Positions 8,834-17,412 of a stretch of 64,000 bases of DNA are shown in pieces (position 1 is the stretch's first letter; each line of letters starts with the position of its first letter). Origin of the DNA: Swaminathania salitolerans (GTDB lineage Bacteria > Pseudomonadota > Alphaproteobacteria > Acetobacterales > Acetobacteraceae); the NCBI RefSeq assembly GCF_007988945.1, contig NZ_BJVC01000003.1, positions 248,001 to 312,000 on the forward strand, read 5' to 3'. Under the pieces are notes generated by a model. That model saw only the letters and a program-made list of their open reading frames with translations. It was not told the DNA's origin and searched no databases. The translations under genes and the position numbers were made by a program.

Positions 8834-9862
8834 ATGAGCAGAAAAAGCTACCGTCAGGCCATCAACGAGGCCCTGCGACAGGAAATGCGCCGCGATGAGC
8901 GTGTGATCCTGATGGGTGAGGACATTGCCGGAGGAAAAGGCGGCAGCTCGGGTGTCGAGGAAGCCTGGGGCGGCGTACTCGGCGTGACGAAAGGCCTCTA
9001 CACCGAATTCGGCCCGGATCGCGTGCTCGATACGCCGATTTCCGAAGCCTCCTATATCGGCGCAGCCGCCGGCGCTGCGGCCACGGGTCTGCGCCCGGTG
9101 GCCGAACTGATGTTCGTCGATTTCGTCGGCTGCTGTCTCGATCAGATCATGAACCAGGCGGCCAAGTTCCGCTATATGTTCGGCGGGAAGGCCCGCACGC
9201 CTCTGGTCATCCGTACGATGTATGGCGCAGGGCTCTCTGCCGCCGCCCAGCACAGCCAGGCGCTGTACCCCCTCTTCACCCATATTCCGGGGCTCAAGGT
9301 GGTCATTCCATCATCCCCCTACGAGGCAAAGGGGCTGCTCATCGAGGCGATCCGCGACGACGATCCGGTGATCTTTCTCGAGAACAAGCTGATGTACGAC
9401 GAGGAGGAAGACGTCCCGGACGAGGCCTATACCATTCCGTTCGGAGAGGCGAACCTCACCCGGGAAGGAAAGGACGTCACCATCGTCGCTTTCGGGCGCA
9501 TGGTGGGCTTCGCAAATAGCGCAGCGGACCGCCTGAAGAAGGACGGTATCGCCTGCACCGTTCTCGATCCCCGGACGACCTCTCCGCTCGATACGGGCAC
9601 GATCCTCGACTGCGTGGCGGAAACGGGTCGCCTCGTCATCGTCGACGAATCGAGCCCGCGCTGCAACATGGCGACCGACATAGCCGCTCTCGTTGCCGAA
9701 GAAGGGTTCGACACCCTGCGCGCGCCGATACGCCGCGTGACACCGCCCCATACGCCCGTACCGTTCTCCGCAGCGCTCGAGCGGCATTACATGCCGGACC
9801 CGGAGAAGATCGAAGCCGCCGCCCGGGCCGTCATGGGCTATGGCGCGAGACAGGAGGCCTGA
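8834..9862 (+). CDS. acoB: Acetoin dehydrogenase E1, beta subunit
   Basis: Beta half of the E1 heterotetramer; completes the ThDP site with AcoA. The 342-residue product has the usual landmarks: ILMGEDIAGGKGGSSGVEEAWGGV, VLDTPISEASYIGAAAGAA, ELMFVDFVG with QIMNQAAKFRYM, and the C-terminal transketolase domain with VLDPRTTSPLDT and VIVDESSPRCN. ATG 8834 follows GGAGG at 8821-8825. Three bases separate its stop from acoC, so acoB and acoC are tightly linked. Confidence 0.94.
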   Translation: MSRKSYRQAINEALRQEMRRDERVILMGEDIAGGKGGSSGVEEAWGGVLGVTKGLYTEFGPDRVLDTPISEASYIGAAAGAAATGLRPVAELMFVDFVGCCLDQIMNQAAKFRYMFGGKARTPLVIRTMYGAGLSAAAQHSQALYPLFTHIPGLKVVIPSSPYEAKGLLIEAIRDDDPVIFLENKLMYDEEEDVPDEAYTIPFGEANLTREGKDVTIVAFGRMVGFANSAADRLKKDGIACTVLDPRTTSPLDTGTILDCVAETGRLVIVDESSPRCNMATDIAALVAEEGFDTLRAPIRRVTPPHTPVPFSAALERHYMPDPEKIEAAARAVMGYGARQEA

Positions 9863-9865
9863 GCG

Positions 9866-11008
9866 ATGCATGAAGGGATCACGCCCGTCACCATGCCGAA
9901 ATTCGGCCTCGCCATGACCGAGGGAACCCTCGTCGGCTGGCTGGCCGAGCCCGGCGCGACACTCGCCGCCGGGCAGGACCTGGCAGAGATCGAAACGACG
10001 AAGATCACCAATGTCTACGAAAGTCCCGCCGCCGGAACGCTGCGGCGATGTCTCGCCGCGCCGGGGGACACGCTTCCTGTAGGAGCCCTCATCGGCGTTC
10101 TTGCGCCCGATGACGTCCCCGAAGACGCGATCGAGTCCTATCTGGCCGCATGGAAGACAGCACCCGAGCAGGACATGGCGGCGGAGACCCACGCGCCCGA
10201 GACCCGTATCGTCGAGATCGGGGATCTGCGTCTGAGAATCCGTGAGAGCAACCCGCCAGCCGATCCGGAGACGCCGACCGGAGCGCCGGTCCTGCTGATC
10301 CATGGTTTTGCCGGTGCGCTCGAGAACTGGACGCTCGTGGAAAACGCTCTGGCCGCAACGGATCGTGTCATCGCATTCGACCTTCCCGGACATGGAGAAT
10401 CCTCCAAATCCGTGGGGGACGGTTCGATCGATCACCTAGCAGCCGTCACGGCGGCGCTTCTGGCGGAACGGGGAATCGACCATGTCCATGTCGTCGGTCA
10501 CTCCCTGGGTGGGGCGATTGCCATCGCCCTGGCTGCACATCATCCCGCACGCGTCGCGAGCCTGACCCTGATCGCCCCGGTCGGTCTGGGAGAGACCATC
10601 AACGCCGCCTTCATCGAGGGAATCCTCACCGCAGATCGGCGCCGGACGCTCGAGCCGGTTCTCGCGATGCTCGTACGGAACAGGAATCTCATCACGCGTC
10701 AGATGGTCGAGGATATGATTCGCTTCAAACGTCTCGACGGGGCGCTTCACGGGCTCGAGACCCTGGCCCGGACGAATTTCGACGGGACACGCCAGATACA
10801 CTCCCTGAGAGGCGCGCTGGCCGGTTTCGAAGGGCGAACAACCCTCCTCTGGGGTGAGGACGACGAGATCCTGCCCGTGACAGCGACGCAGGGCCTATCC
10901 GGAAACATCGCATGCCGGATTCTGCCCGAGACAGGCCATATGCCCCAGCTCGAGCAGGCCGAGGAGGTCGTGCGTGCCATACGCGCGGCGACCGGGAACC
11001 GAAGCTGA
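9866..11008 (+). CDS. acoC: Acetoin dehydrogenase E2: lipoyl domain fused to alpha/beta hydrolase
   Basis: Transfers the acetyl group from the lipoyl arm to CoA in the acetoin dehydrogenase complex. Residues 1-80 are a biotinyl/lipoyl domain with the modified lysine at K46 (EIETTKITN). Residues about 115-380 form an alpha/beta-hydrolase fold with the nucleophile Ser213 in GHSLGG, Asp in GEDDEILP and His in ETGHMPQ. This lipoyl-hydrolase layout replaces the normal 2-oxoacid acyltransferase domain in several AcoC proteins. CAGGAGG at 9851-9857 precedes ATG 9866. No E3 (dihydrolipoamide dehydrogenase) gene follows, so the complex must borrow one encoded elsewhere. Confidence 0.93.
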   Translation: MHEGITPVTMPKFGLAMTEGTLVGWLAEPGATLAAGQDLAEIETTKITNVYESPAAGTLRRCLAAPGDTLPVGALIGVLAPDDVPEDAIESYLAAWKTAPEQDMAAETHAPETRIVEIGDLRLRIRESNPPADPETPTGAPVLLIHGFAGALENWTLVENALAATDRVIAFDLPGHGESSKSVGDGSIDHLAAVTAALLAERGIDHVHVVGHSLGGAIAIALAAHHPARVASLTLIAPVGLGETINAAFIEGILTADRRRTLEPVLAMLVRNRNLITRQMVEDMIRFKRLDGALHGLETLARTNFDGTRQIHSLRGALAGFEGRTTLLWGEDDEILPVTATQGLSGNIACRILPETGHMPQLEQAEEVVRAIRAATGNRS

Positions 11009-11073
11009 TTCCGCCCGGATAAACCCGCAGCAACGGGTGAGACCCGGTCATGGTGCTTCCGGTCAGGGTGACG

Positions 11074-11099
11074 GATGGAGAGACGCCTCTCTCTCCATC
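11074..11099 (+). terminator. Hairpin after acoABC
   Basis: A perfect inverted repeat with 10-bp arms (11074-11083 and 11090-11099) and a 6-base loop lies 65 bases after acoC and before the arsR promoter. There is no long T run, so termination may be weak or Rho-assisted. Confidence 0.5.
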
Positions 11100-11133
11100 C
11101 TCATCGGCGTCCCGTTGGGGGAAGAGATCATCA

Positions 11134-11169
11134 TTGACAGGGACGTAACATATCCATATTTCTGGATAT
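11134..11169 (+). promoter_or_regulatory. arsR promoter and ArsR operator
   Basis: A consensus -35 TTGACA (11134-11139) is followed 17 bases later by a weak -10 candidate TATTTC (11157-11162). Overlapping it is an inverted repeat with 7-bp arms ATATCCA (11150-11156) and TGGATAT (11163-11169). The arrangement lets ArsR block its own promoter until As(III) binds. The arsR ATG starts at 11170, directly after the right arm. Confidence 0.65.
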
Positions 11170-11514
11170 ATGGATACTGAAACCGCTCTTCCGGTTCTCT
11201 CGGCCCTCTCCCAGCCGAGCCGGCTCGCGATTTTCCGCCTTCTCGTACGCCACGAGCCGCAAGGGCTCGCCGCCGGGGAGGTGGCCCGTCATCTCGTTCA
11301 GCCGCAGAACACGATCTCGGCCCATCTCGCGATTCTCCAGCGCGCGGGGCTGGTCTCCACCACCCGGAACGGGCGGTTCGTCTCCTGTCGTGCCGAGCCG
11401 TCGCAGGTGGAAGCGCTCGCCGCCTTTCTCCTTGCGGAATGCTGCGCGGAAAATGCCGCACAGGGCGGATCGTGTCCGCCCCGTCCGGCTCATCGAGAGG
11501 AGACACAGTCTTGA
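11170..11514 (+). CDS. arsR: ArsR-family arsenic-responsive repressor
   Basis: A 114-residue winged-helix repressor. The recognition region is [20 protein letters not shown]. It lacks the classic ELCVCDL metal motif on helix alpha3; instead cysteines sit at the C-terminal end (C91, C92, C102), the arrangement described for Acidithiobacillus-type ArsR, where three such cysteines bind As(III). The family alignment begins at this ATG, yet there is no ribosome site before it and the putative transcript would begin almost at the ATG, so the message may be leaderless. The stop overlaps arsH by 4 bases (TTGA). Confidence 0.88.
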   Translation: MDTETALPVLSALSQPSRLAIFRLLVRHEPQGLAAGEVARHLVQPQNTISAHLAILQRAGLVSTTRNGRFVSCRAEPSQVEALAAFLLAECCAENAAQGGSCPPRPAHREETQS

Positions 11515-12203
11515 ACGCACCCTCACCCCATGACCTTTCCCTGCTTTTCCCGATCGAGGAGGACCGGCTGGAACCCGCCCGCCGCGCGGACCACCCTCCC
11601 CGGATTCTTCTGCTCTACGGTTCGCTCCGTCCGCGCTCCTTCAGCCGCCTGCTGACTCTCGAAGCCGAGCGGATCCTCCGACAGCTCGGCGCGGAAACGC
11701 GCGTCTTCGATCCGGCCGGTCTTCCCCTGCTGGACTCGACGGGAGACGATCACCCGAAAGTGCAGGAATTGCGCGACCTTTCCCGCTGGTCGGAGGGTCA
11801 GGTCTGGTGCAGCCCCGAACGCCACGGCACGATGACATCGATCTTCAAGAACCAGATCGACTGGCTGCCGCTCGAAACCGCTGCGGTACGCCCCACCCAG
11901 GGCAGAACCCTGGCTGTGATGCAGGTTTGCGGAGGATCGCAGAGCTTCAACACAGTCAATGCCCTTCGGGTCCTCGGACGATGGATGCGCATGATCACGA
12001 TCCCGAACCAGTCCAGCGTTCCGATGGCATACAGACAATTCGACGAGAACGACCGTATGCTTCCCTCGACGCTTTACGACCGGGTGGTCGATGTCATGGA
12101 GGAGCTGGTGAAATTCACGCGTCTCACGCGTGACCGTGCGGATTATCTCGTGGATCGTTTCAGCGAACGAAAGGCACGCATCCCCCTGCCGGATGCGCTC
12201 TAG
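11511..12203 (+). CDS. arsH: ArsH NADPH-dependent flavoprotein
   Basis: A 230-residue flavodoxin-like FMN reductase that in characterised bacteria oxidises trivalent organoarsenicals and reduces some metals or quinones. The sequence has [18 protein letters not shown] (FMN phosphate loop), [29 protein letters not shown], and [12 protein letters not shown], all diagnostic of ArsH. The start is TTG 11511, overlapping the arsR stop and preceded by GAGAGGAGA at 11495-11503. arsR and arsH form a two-gene operon; no arsenite efflux pump or reductase gene is beside it. Confidence 0.92.
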   Translation: MNAPSPHDLSLLFPIEEDRLEPARRADHPPRILLLYGSLRPRSFSRLLTLEAERILRQLGAETRVFDPAGLPLLDSTGDDHPKVQELRDLSRWSEGQVWCSPERHGTMTSIFKNQIDWLPLETAAVRPTQGRTLAVMQVCGGSQSFNTVNALRVLGRWMRMITIPNQSSVPMAYRQFDENDRMLPSTLYDRVVDVMEELVKFTRLTRDRADYLVDRFSERKARIPLPDAL

Positions 12204-12342
12204 CGCATCGTCCCGACAGGTACGTCCCGAAGCCATCTCCCCGACATAACCGTTTCCCTGGCATGGCCGTCTTCCTGCAAGACAGGATCGCCGTCGGGAG
12301 AACCGATAGCGAGCGGGCAGTGACCGACGATTCTGACTGCAT

Positions 12343-13137
12343 CTATCGGAGCCCGGCGACAGGCCTGAGGACCACCATGCGATATTGCGGCCATGTGGTG
12401 AACCCGAGCGTGGTCTGCTCGAAATCGAGTACGCCGTCGGCGGGATGATGAAACCGGCGAGGCCCTCCCTCTCGCGTCGTCACCGCCTGCTGATGCCAGA
12501 GACGCTCGAAATCCCGACTCGCGGCTCGCAATCTGGATACCAGAGCGCCCACTTTCTCCGTTTCACCATGCAGGCTGTCCGACCGGAATTCAGCCAGAAC
12601 CCGCTGCGCATTATGCTCCCACCGGTCCATGAAACGCCGCGCTTCAGGATCGAGAAACACGTAATCGAGAAGATTGCGGTCCCCCGCCCCGAACCAGGCA
12701 CCGAACAAGGTGCATGCCGCCTCATTGGCGACACGTATATTCCATAACGCATCGAGAACGTAGCACGGCACCTTCAGGAGATCGGGCATCCCGGCCACAG
12801 GGGACGGCATCTCATCACTGGCGGAACGGGATCCGTCCGGATCCCTGAGCTCTGCCAATGCGAAAACATATTCACGTTCCGCGGGCGACAGACGCAACGA
12901 AGAGGCAATGCGCCCCAGCGCCGACGCCGAGCATGAAATGTCTCTCCCCTGCTCGAGCCATGTGTACCAGGTCGTACTGATCCCGCAGAGTTGAGCCGCC
13001 TCCTCCCGACGCAGGCCGGACACCCGGCGGCGACCTGACCCCGGCTGCAATCCCACATCGGCCGGAGTGAGAGCCTCACGCCGGGTGCGCAGAAAAATAC
13101 CTATATCTCGAGCCCGATCTGGGTCACGCCATGTCAT
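12343..13137 (-). CDS. XRE-family regulator with MmyB-like ligand domain
   Basis: A 264-residue DNA-binding protein. Residues about 10-75 form a helix-turn-helix of the XRE type (RREEAAQLCGISTTWYTWLEQGR), and residues about 105-260 match the MmyB-like PAS-type domain (VLDALWNIRVANEAAC, LLDYVFLDPEAR, LHGETEKVGALVSRLR, HPADGVLDFEQTTL). Members of this group usually control a divergent neighbour, here the methyltransferase gene starting at 13259. ATG 13137 is chosen from the family start; no good Shine-Dalgarno is visible, so a start a little upstream is possible. The natural ligand is unknown; a fatty acid has been found in a homologue structure. Confidence 0.87.
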   Translation of the reverse strand: MTWRDPDRARDIGIFLRTRREALTPADVGLQPGSGRRRVSGLRREEAAQLCGISTTWYTWLEQGRDISCSASALGRIASSLRLSPAEREYVFALAELRDPDGSRSASDEMPSPVAGMPDLLKVPCYVLDALWNIRVANEAACTLFGAWFGAGDRNLLDYVFLDPEARRFMDRWEHNAQRVLAEFRSDSLHGETEKVGALVSRLRAASRDFERLWHQQAVTTREGGPRRFHHPADGVLDFEQTTLGFTTWPQYRMVVLRPVAGLR

Positions 13138-13258
13138 GGTATTTTCAATACCGGGATAAAATTCGAACTTATACCCTCTTCGGCAGAACGTCATCGTAGC
13201 CGCTGTCCGGATCGGCGCTTCTCCCTGCCGGTTCAGGAAAACGACCGGAGATGATCTC

Positions 13259-14014
13259 ATGAACGAGCCTTTTATAGCCCGGCATTACGCATCCCGTGCC
13301 GAGCGCTATGTGACAAGCGACGTGCATCGCCACGGTGACGATCTGGACGCCATCGGCGCTCTGGCTGCGGAGAGCAGCTTCGGGCATGTCCTCGATCTGG
13401 GATCCGGGGGCGGCCATGTCGCCTATTGCCTCGCCCCTCATGTCGAAACGGTCCTTGCCTGCGATATTACGCCGAATATGCTCGATGCGATCGCCCGGGA
13501 AGCCGCTCAGAGGAGCCTGCCCAACGTCGTGACCCTCTGCGCGCCGGCCGAAAACCTTCCGTTGGGCGATGCATCGTTCGACGCCATCTTCTGCCGCTTT
13601 ACGACACATCACTGGGAGAACCCCCGTGCGGGGCTATGCGAGGCGCGCCGCGTTCTCGTCCCCGGAGGCCTCGCCACGTTCATCGACGTGACCGCACCGG
13701 TATCGCCGATGGTCGATAGCTGGCTTCAGACACTCGAGCTGTTGCGCGATGTATCCCACGTTCGTGATTACAGTTGCGCGGAATGGGAGAAAATGCTGGA
13801 TGATGCCGGGCTTTCCATCATCGGAAAACATGCTCACAAGCTGCGCATGGAATTCGCGAGCTGGGTTGCACGCACCGGCGCACCGCCCGTCCGGATCGAG
13901 GCGATCCGGTCACTGCAGGAAGCCGCCCCGGAGATCGTGCGCGACACGCTCGTGATCGAACCCGATGGCAGCTTCACCGTCGATGTACACAGATATGTTG
14001 TCGTACGAATATGA
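13259..14014 (+). CDS. Class I SAM-dependent methyltransferase
   Basis: A 251-residue cytosolic methyltransferase of the UbiE/MenG-like superfamily. SAM motif I is VLDLGSGGGH (residues about 44-53), followed by acidic motif II (VLACDITPNM) and motif FDAIFCRFTTHHWENP, with VLVPGGLATFIDV as the post-motif strand. The substrate is not evident. It is divergent from the XRE/MmyB-type regulator, 121 bases away, which is its likely controller. The start has GGAG about 8 bases upstream. Confidence 0.85.
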   Translation: MNEPFIARHYASRAERYVTSDVHRHGDDLDAIGALAAESSFGHVLDLGSGGGHVAYCLAPHVETVLACDITPNMLDAIAREAAQRSLPNVVTLCAPAENLPLGDASFDAIFCRFTTHHWENPRAGLCEARRVLVPGGLATFIDVTAPVSPMVDSWLQTLELLRDVSHVRDYSCAEWEKMLDDAGLSIIGKHAHKLRMEFASWVARTGAPPVRIEAIRSLQEAAPEIVRDTLVIEPDGSFTVDVHRYVVVRI

Positions 14015-14093
14015 AAGAGGGTCGGGATGTATCCCCGGGCCTCCGCTGGCCCTTCGCCCGATCTGCGGCACGTCCTGCTTCGGACAGGAGGAT

Positions 14094-14945
14094 TCAGCGC
14101 GGCGTTTGCCAGGCCTCTTCCAGACCCGTCCTGCTCTGGAGGATCACCGTTTCGAGGTCGCGCTCGTACAGGCTGTCTTCGACACCGGACGAGAAGATCT
14201 CGACGGTGCAGACACCCTCGTAACCGGCATCATGCGTTGCATGGAGCAGGGCGCCGAGCGGAATGACCCCCTCTCCCGGCACGAGGCGATCCATGGTCGA
14301 GCGCGGCACGCGCCAGTCGCTCGCCTGAACGACGAAGATCCGCTTTCCCGCGCGCCGGATAGCGGCACAGCATTCGGGTTGCTGCCAGATATTCCAGTAA
14401 TCGAGACACAGACCGCAGGATCCGTGACCGGTCGCATCGAGCAGATCAAGTGCCTGGTCGATGGTCCAGATCGCGGTCTCGATATTCATCGATGTCGGAT
14501 TGAGCGGCTCGATCGCCAGGGTCACGCCCAGATCGGCGGCAAGCGGCGCAAGCACGCGCATCTGACGCGCGGTCTCGTCGATCGCGCGCTGCATGTTCCC
14601 TTCGGGGGGCGCACCGGTATTCATGACGAAAGACGCCCCCGGCGTCATCGGCGCCAGACGCTTCAGACTTTCCGCAAAGGCGGTCATACGGGCAGGCACG
14701 CCCTCGGGCTCGGGCGCCATGCGGCTGTCGAACACGGTTCGTATGCCAGGCTGGACGGCACTGATCCCCAGACCGGCATCGATGGCCATCTGGATCTGTT
14801 CCGGAGCGCGGTCCCGATCCAGTTTCGCCTCACAGATCTCGATCGCATCGACACCGAGTGCGGCATAACGGGCCACGTCCTCCTCGAAGGACCATGGCTG
14901 GGTGGTGAACTCGTTCACCCCGAAACGGAAGGGAAGCCGCGTCAT
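14094..14945 (-). CDS. Sugar phosphate isomerase/epimerase-like TIM-barrel protein
   Basis: A 283-residue protein of the xylose-isomerase-like/AP-endonuclease-2 TIM-barrel family. Landmarks are GVNEFTTQPWSFEEDV, DAIEICEAKL, LAIEPLNP (a metal-ligand Glu), CLDYWNIWQQPE (Asp) and CTVEIFSSG (Glu). These proteins bind a divalent metal and isomerise or epimerise sugars, or dehydrate inosose; the actual substrate is unknown. Its start overlaps the stop of the upstream alpha/beta-hydrolase gene by 4 bases, so the two are co-translated and may work in one catabolic route. Confidence 0.78.
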   Translation of the reverse strand: MTRLPFRFGVNEFTTQPWSFEEDVARYAALGVDAIEICEAKLDRDRAPEQIQMAIDAGLGISAVQPGIRTVFDSRMAPEPEGVPARMTAFAESLKRLAPMTPGASFVMNTGAPPEGNMQRAIDETARQMRVLAPLAADLGVTLAIEPLNPTSMNIETAIWTIDQALDLLDATGHGSCGLCLDYWNIWQQPECCAAIRRAGKRIFVVQASDWRVPRSTMDRLVPGEGVIPLGALLHATHDAGYEGVCTVEIFSSGVEDSLYERDLETVILQSRTGLEEAWQTPR

Positions 14946-15751
14946 CGACCGATGAACTCCTCTACCGCCCTGTTGAATTTATCCGTCTCGTCCAGGAAGA
15001 TCATGTGCGAACTCTCCGAAAAACGCAGCGCGGTACAGTTGGGCATGTTGTCCGCCACCCAGGCCGGGCCCTCGGGGACGAGTACCGCGTCTTTTTCCGC
15101 GATCATCATGAGCGATGGCAGGTCAAGATGGGGCAGAACGTCGCGCCAGTCCTGTGTCGTATGATCGGCCATCATCGCGGCACGCGCATGGGCAGGAGAC
15201 TTCGCCATCTCGGAAAGGAGCATGGCGCGCTCGTCTTCTCCCAGCGTGGTCGCAAGACAATCCGACAGGTTCTGACGGTCGAATCCTTCCGGATCGAGCG
15301 TCAGTTTCTGGATGGTCTCGCTCAGTCCGGCCTGATCGTAACAGGCAGCATGACCGGATTTCCAGCTGGAGGAGTAATATTGACGCGGCGTCTGCTGGAC
15401 GAAAATGGCATCGCGCAGCCGCGCCTTCCCGAAAAGCTCGAGATAGGACCAGATGATGGGACATCCGATGGACCAGCCGAGCACGGTCACGTCCTCGAGT
15501 TCGAGCGCTTCGAGGAGATCCCGCAGATCCGCGGCAAGCCGCGCGATCCGGTAGGAGTGATCCGGCTTGTCCGACTCGCCATGCCCACGCAGGTCGACGG
15601 TTATGACACGCGCCTTCTCCGACAGGACCGGCACGTTGCGATGAAAAAACCGGCCGGAGAACGTCCAGCCATGCAGCATGACCAGTGGTCTCCCGTGCCC
15701 CTGCTCCCGGTAATGAAGCTTCGTGCCGTCGCTGGCGATGATATGGGGCAT
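14942..15751 (-). CDS. Alpha/beta hydrolase
   Basis: A 269-residue alpha/beta-hydrolase with HGWTFSGRFF (oxyanion loop), DLRGHGESDKP, nucleophile elbow GWSIGC (Ser), Asp in AEKDAVLVP and His in SSHMIFLDE. The family includes esterases, haloperoxidases and C-C hydrolases; substrate not deducible. ATG 15751 is used because GAGGG lies just upstream and the family starts there; TTG 15763 would add four residues. It is first of a two-gene operon with the TIM-barrel protein. Confidence 0.8.
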   Translation of the reverse strand: MPHIIASDGTKLHYREQGHGRPLVMLHGWTFSGRFFHRNVPVLSEKARVITVDLRGHGESDKPDHSYRIARLAADLRDLLEALELEDVTVLGWSIGCPIIWSYLELFGKARLRDAIFVQQTPRQYYSSSWKSGHAACYDQAGLSETIQKLTLDPEGFDRQNLSDCLATTLGEDERAMLLSEMAKSPAHARAAMMADHTTQDWRDVLPHLDLPSLMMIAEKDAVLVPEGPAWVADNMPNCTALRFSESSHMIFLDETDKFNRAVEEFIGR

Positions 15752-15924
15752 GGTCCCTCGCAACTATGTGAACGAATCAGGAGTTCTCTCGCAAGCGTCC
15801 GGGAGGGGCGGCAGTTCCATGAAGGCTTCGTCATACGCTGCGGAGCGGGACATGACGAAGCCCCGAGCCCCGAGCCCCTGGCCCTGGCCCGGGATGCAGG
15901 AAACCGCCGGAGGAGGCCTACGCC

Positions 15925-16119
15925 ATGGCACGAGGAAAAGGGCGCGTTGCGTCGAAACCCGCCAAAGCCGATCTTCCGGAAAAGCTCTGCCCTGTCTGTC
16001 TGAGGCCGTTTCGATGGCGCAGAAAATGGGCGAGAGAATGGGATTCCGTGCGCTATTGCTCGGAAAGATGCCGACGGGCCGGCACGACGGAGCGCGACCC
16101 GTCTGCCGCGCAGGCATGA
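15925..16119 (+). CDS. DUF2256 zinc-ribbon-like small protein
   Basis: A 64-residue basic protein with the [14 protein letters not shown] and YCSERCRR motifs of DUF2256; the four cysteines probably hold one zinc. GGAGGAGG at 15909-15916 is a very strong ribosome site. The function of the family is unknown. It is a single gene closed by a hairpin terminator directly at its stop codon. Confidence 0.85.
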   Translation: MARGKGRVASKPAKADLPEKLCPVCLRPFRWRRKWAREWDSVRYCSERCRRAGTTERDPSAAQA

Positions 16120-16153
16120 AAAAACCCCGCTCTCGCAAGAGAACGGGGTTTTT
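16120..16153. terminator. Bidirectional terminator, DUF2256 gene / rpsI
   Basis: An A-run, a GC stem (AACCCCG ... CGGGGTT with an inner TCTC-GCAA-GAGA stem and one mismatch) and a T-run form a textbook intrinsic terminator. With A and T runs on both sides it can serve the DUF2256 gene (+) and the rplM-rpsI operon (-). Confidence 0.85.
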
Positions 16154-16209
16154 CCGTAAGCGATCCTTCCGGGAGGGAGATCCGAAGACCTGCCTCCCCG
16201 GAAGAAGAA

Positions 16210-16695
16210 TCAGCGCTTCGAGAACTGGAAGGAACGACGTGCCTTGGCGCGGCCGTACTTCTTGCGCTCGACGACGCGGCTGTCACGGGTGAGGAACCCG
16301 GCAACCTTGAGGATACCGCGCAGGGCGGGATCGTAATGGGTCAGGGCACGCGAGATGCCATGACGCACGGCGCCGGCCTGGCCGGACAGACCGCCGCCCT
16401 TGACCGTGCAATAGACGTCGAACTTGTTGTAGCTGTCGGTCAGCAGGAAGGGCTGCGTGATGAGCATACGCAGGACCGGACGTGCGAAATAGGTCGTGAC
16501 CGGGCGGCCATTGACGATGATGTCGCCCTTGCCCGGCTTGACCCAGACGCGGGCGGTTGCGTCCTTGCGGCGACCCGTCGCATAGGAACGGCCCTGTGCG
16601 TCGCGCTTGACTTCGTGAACCGGTGCAGCCTGCGTGGCGGGCGCGATACCGGCGAGGTCCTGAAGCGTACCCGTGCGCTCTTGAGTTTCAGACAT
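16210..16695 (-). CDS. rpsI: 30S ribosomal protein S9
   Basis: Ribosomal protein S9 (uS9), 161 residues. The conserved core is [47 protein letters not shown] and the C-terminal [18 protein letters not shown] whose last residues reach the P-site tRNA. An N-terminal extension of about 38 residues before the core is longer than in E. coli but usual in alphaproteobacteria. It lies 5 bases after rplM, the standard L13-S9 operon. Confidence 0.97.
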   Translation of the reverse strand: MSETQERTGTLQDLAGIAPATQAAPVHEVKRDAQGRSYATGRRKDATARVWVKPGKGDIIVNGRPVTTYFARPVLRMLITQPFLLTDSYNKFDVYCTVKGGGLSGQAGAVRHGISRALTHYDPALRGILKVAGFLTRDSRVVERKKYGRAKARRSFQFSKR

Positions 16696-16700
16696 ATCTC

Positions 16701-17177
16701 TCAGGCCTCGATCACATTGAGGGTGTTCTTGCGGTTCATGGACGCAACATCCAGCTTGACCGGCTGCTGGCCTTCATGCGGATGCTTGTCACCGGCATAG
16801 ACATACAGGTGCTTCATCTGGGCGCGCTGAAGCGGGCCGCGCGTGATCATGCGCTCGACAGCCTTCTCGATCACGCTGCCGGGGTTCTTGCCCTCGAGGC
16901 GCTGCGTGATGGTGCGCTCCTTGATGCCACCGGGATGACCCGTGTGGTAATGGAAGAGCTTCTGCCCGACCTTGTTGCCGGTCAGGACGATCTTCTCGGC
17001 GTTGATCACGACGATATTGTCGCCGCAATCGACATGCGGGGTGAATTGCGGCTTGTGCTTGCCGCGCAGGCGGGTCGCGATGATGGTGGCGAGGCGGCCG
17101 AGAACGAGCCCTTCGGCGTCGATCAGGGTCCAGCCTTTCGTCACCTCTGCGGGCTTCAACGAAGGTGTGGTCTTCAT
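16701..17177 (-). CDS. rplM: 50S ribosomal protein L13
   Basis: Ribosomal protein L13 (uL13), 158 residues, an early assembly protein of the large subunit. Family motifs: [47 protein letters not shown] and [13 protein letters not shown]. First gene of the rplM-rpsI operon, driven by a near-consensus promoter at 17220-17248. Confidence 0.97.
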   Translation of the reverse strand: MKTTPSLKPAEVTKGWTLIDAEGLVLGRLATIIATRLRGKHKPQFTPHVDCGDNIVVINAEKIVLTGNKVGQKLFHYHTGHPGGIKERTITQRLEGKNPGSVIEKAVERMITRGPLQRAQMKHLYVYAGDKHPHEGQQPVKLDVASMNRKNTLNVIEA

Positions 17178-17219
17178 GATTCAGACTGATCCAGCAACAT
17201 GTGTTGGTATTGGGCGCGC

Positions 17220-17248
17220 CTTATGCGGGCCGCAGGGAAGCGCGTCAA
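17220..17248 (-). promoter_or_regulatory. rplM-rpsI promoter
   Basis: On the minus strand a -35 TTGACG (17243-17248) is separated by exactly 17 bases from a -10 CATAAG (17220-17225), about 40 bases before the rplM ATG. This fits a housekeeping sigma70 promoter. Confidence 0.65.
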
Positions 17249-17412
17249 GCTTTTTCGCGATTCCCTTCCCGCGTTTCGTGGCGGTTTTCCGGGCTTTCCG
17301 GGGTTGAGGTATCATGATACCACATATCGCCATGCCGGATTTGGAGTTGCCCGCGCATCGGGGTAACATTATGCCTGGTTAACGATATGGCCGATCCGGG
17401 AAAGAGAGTGAC

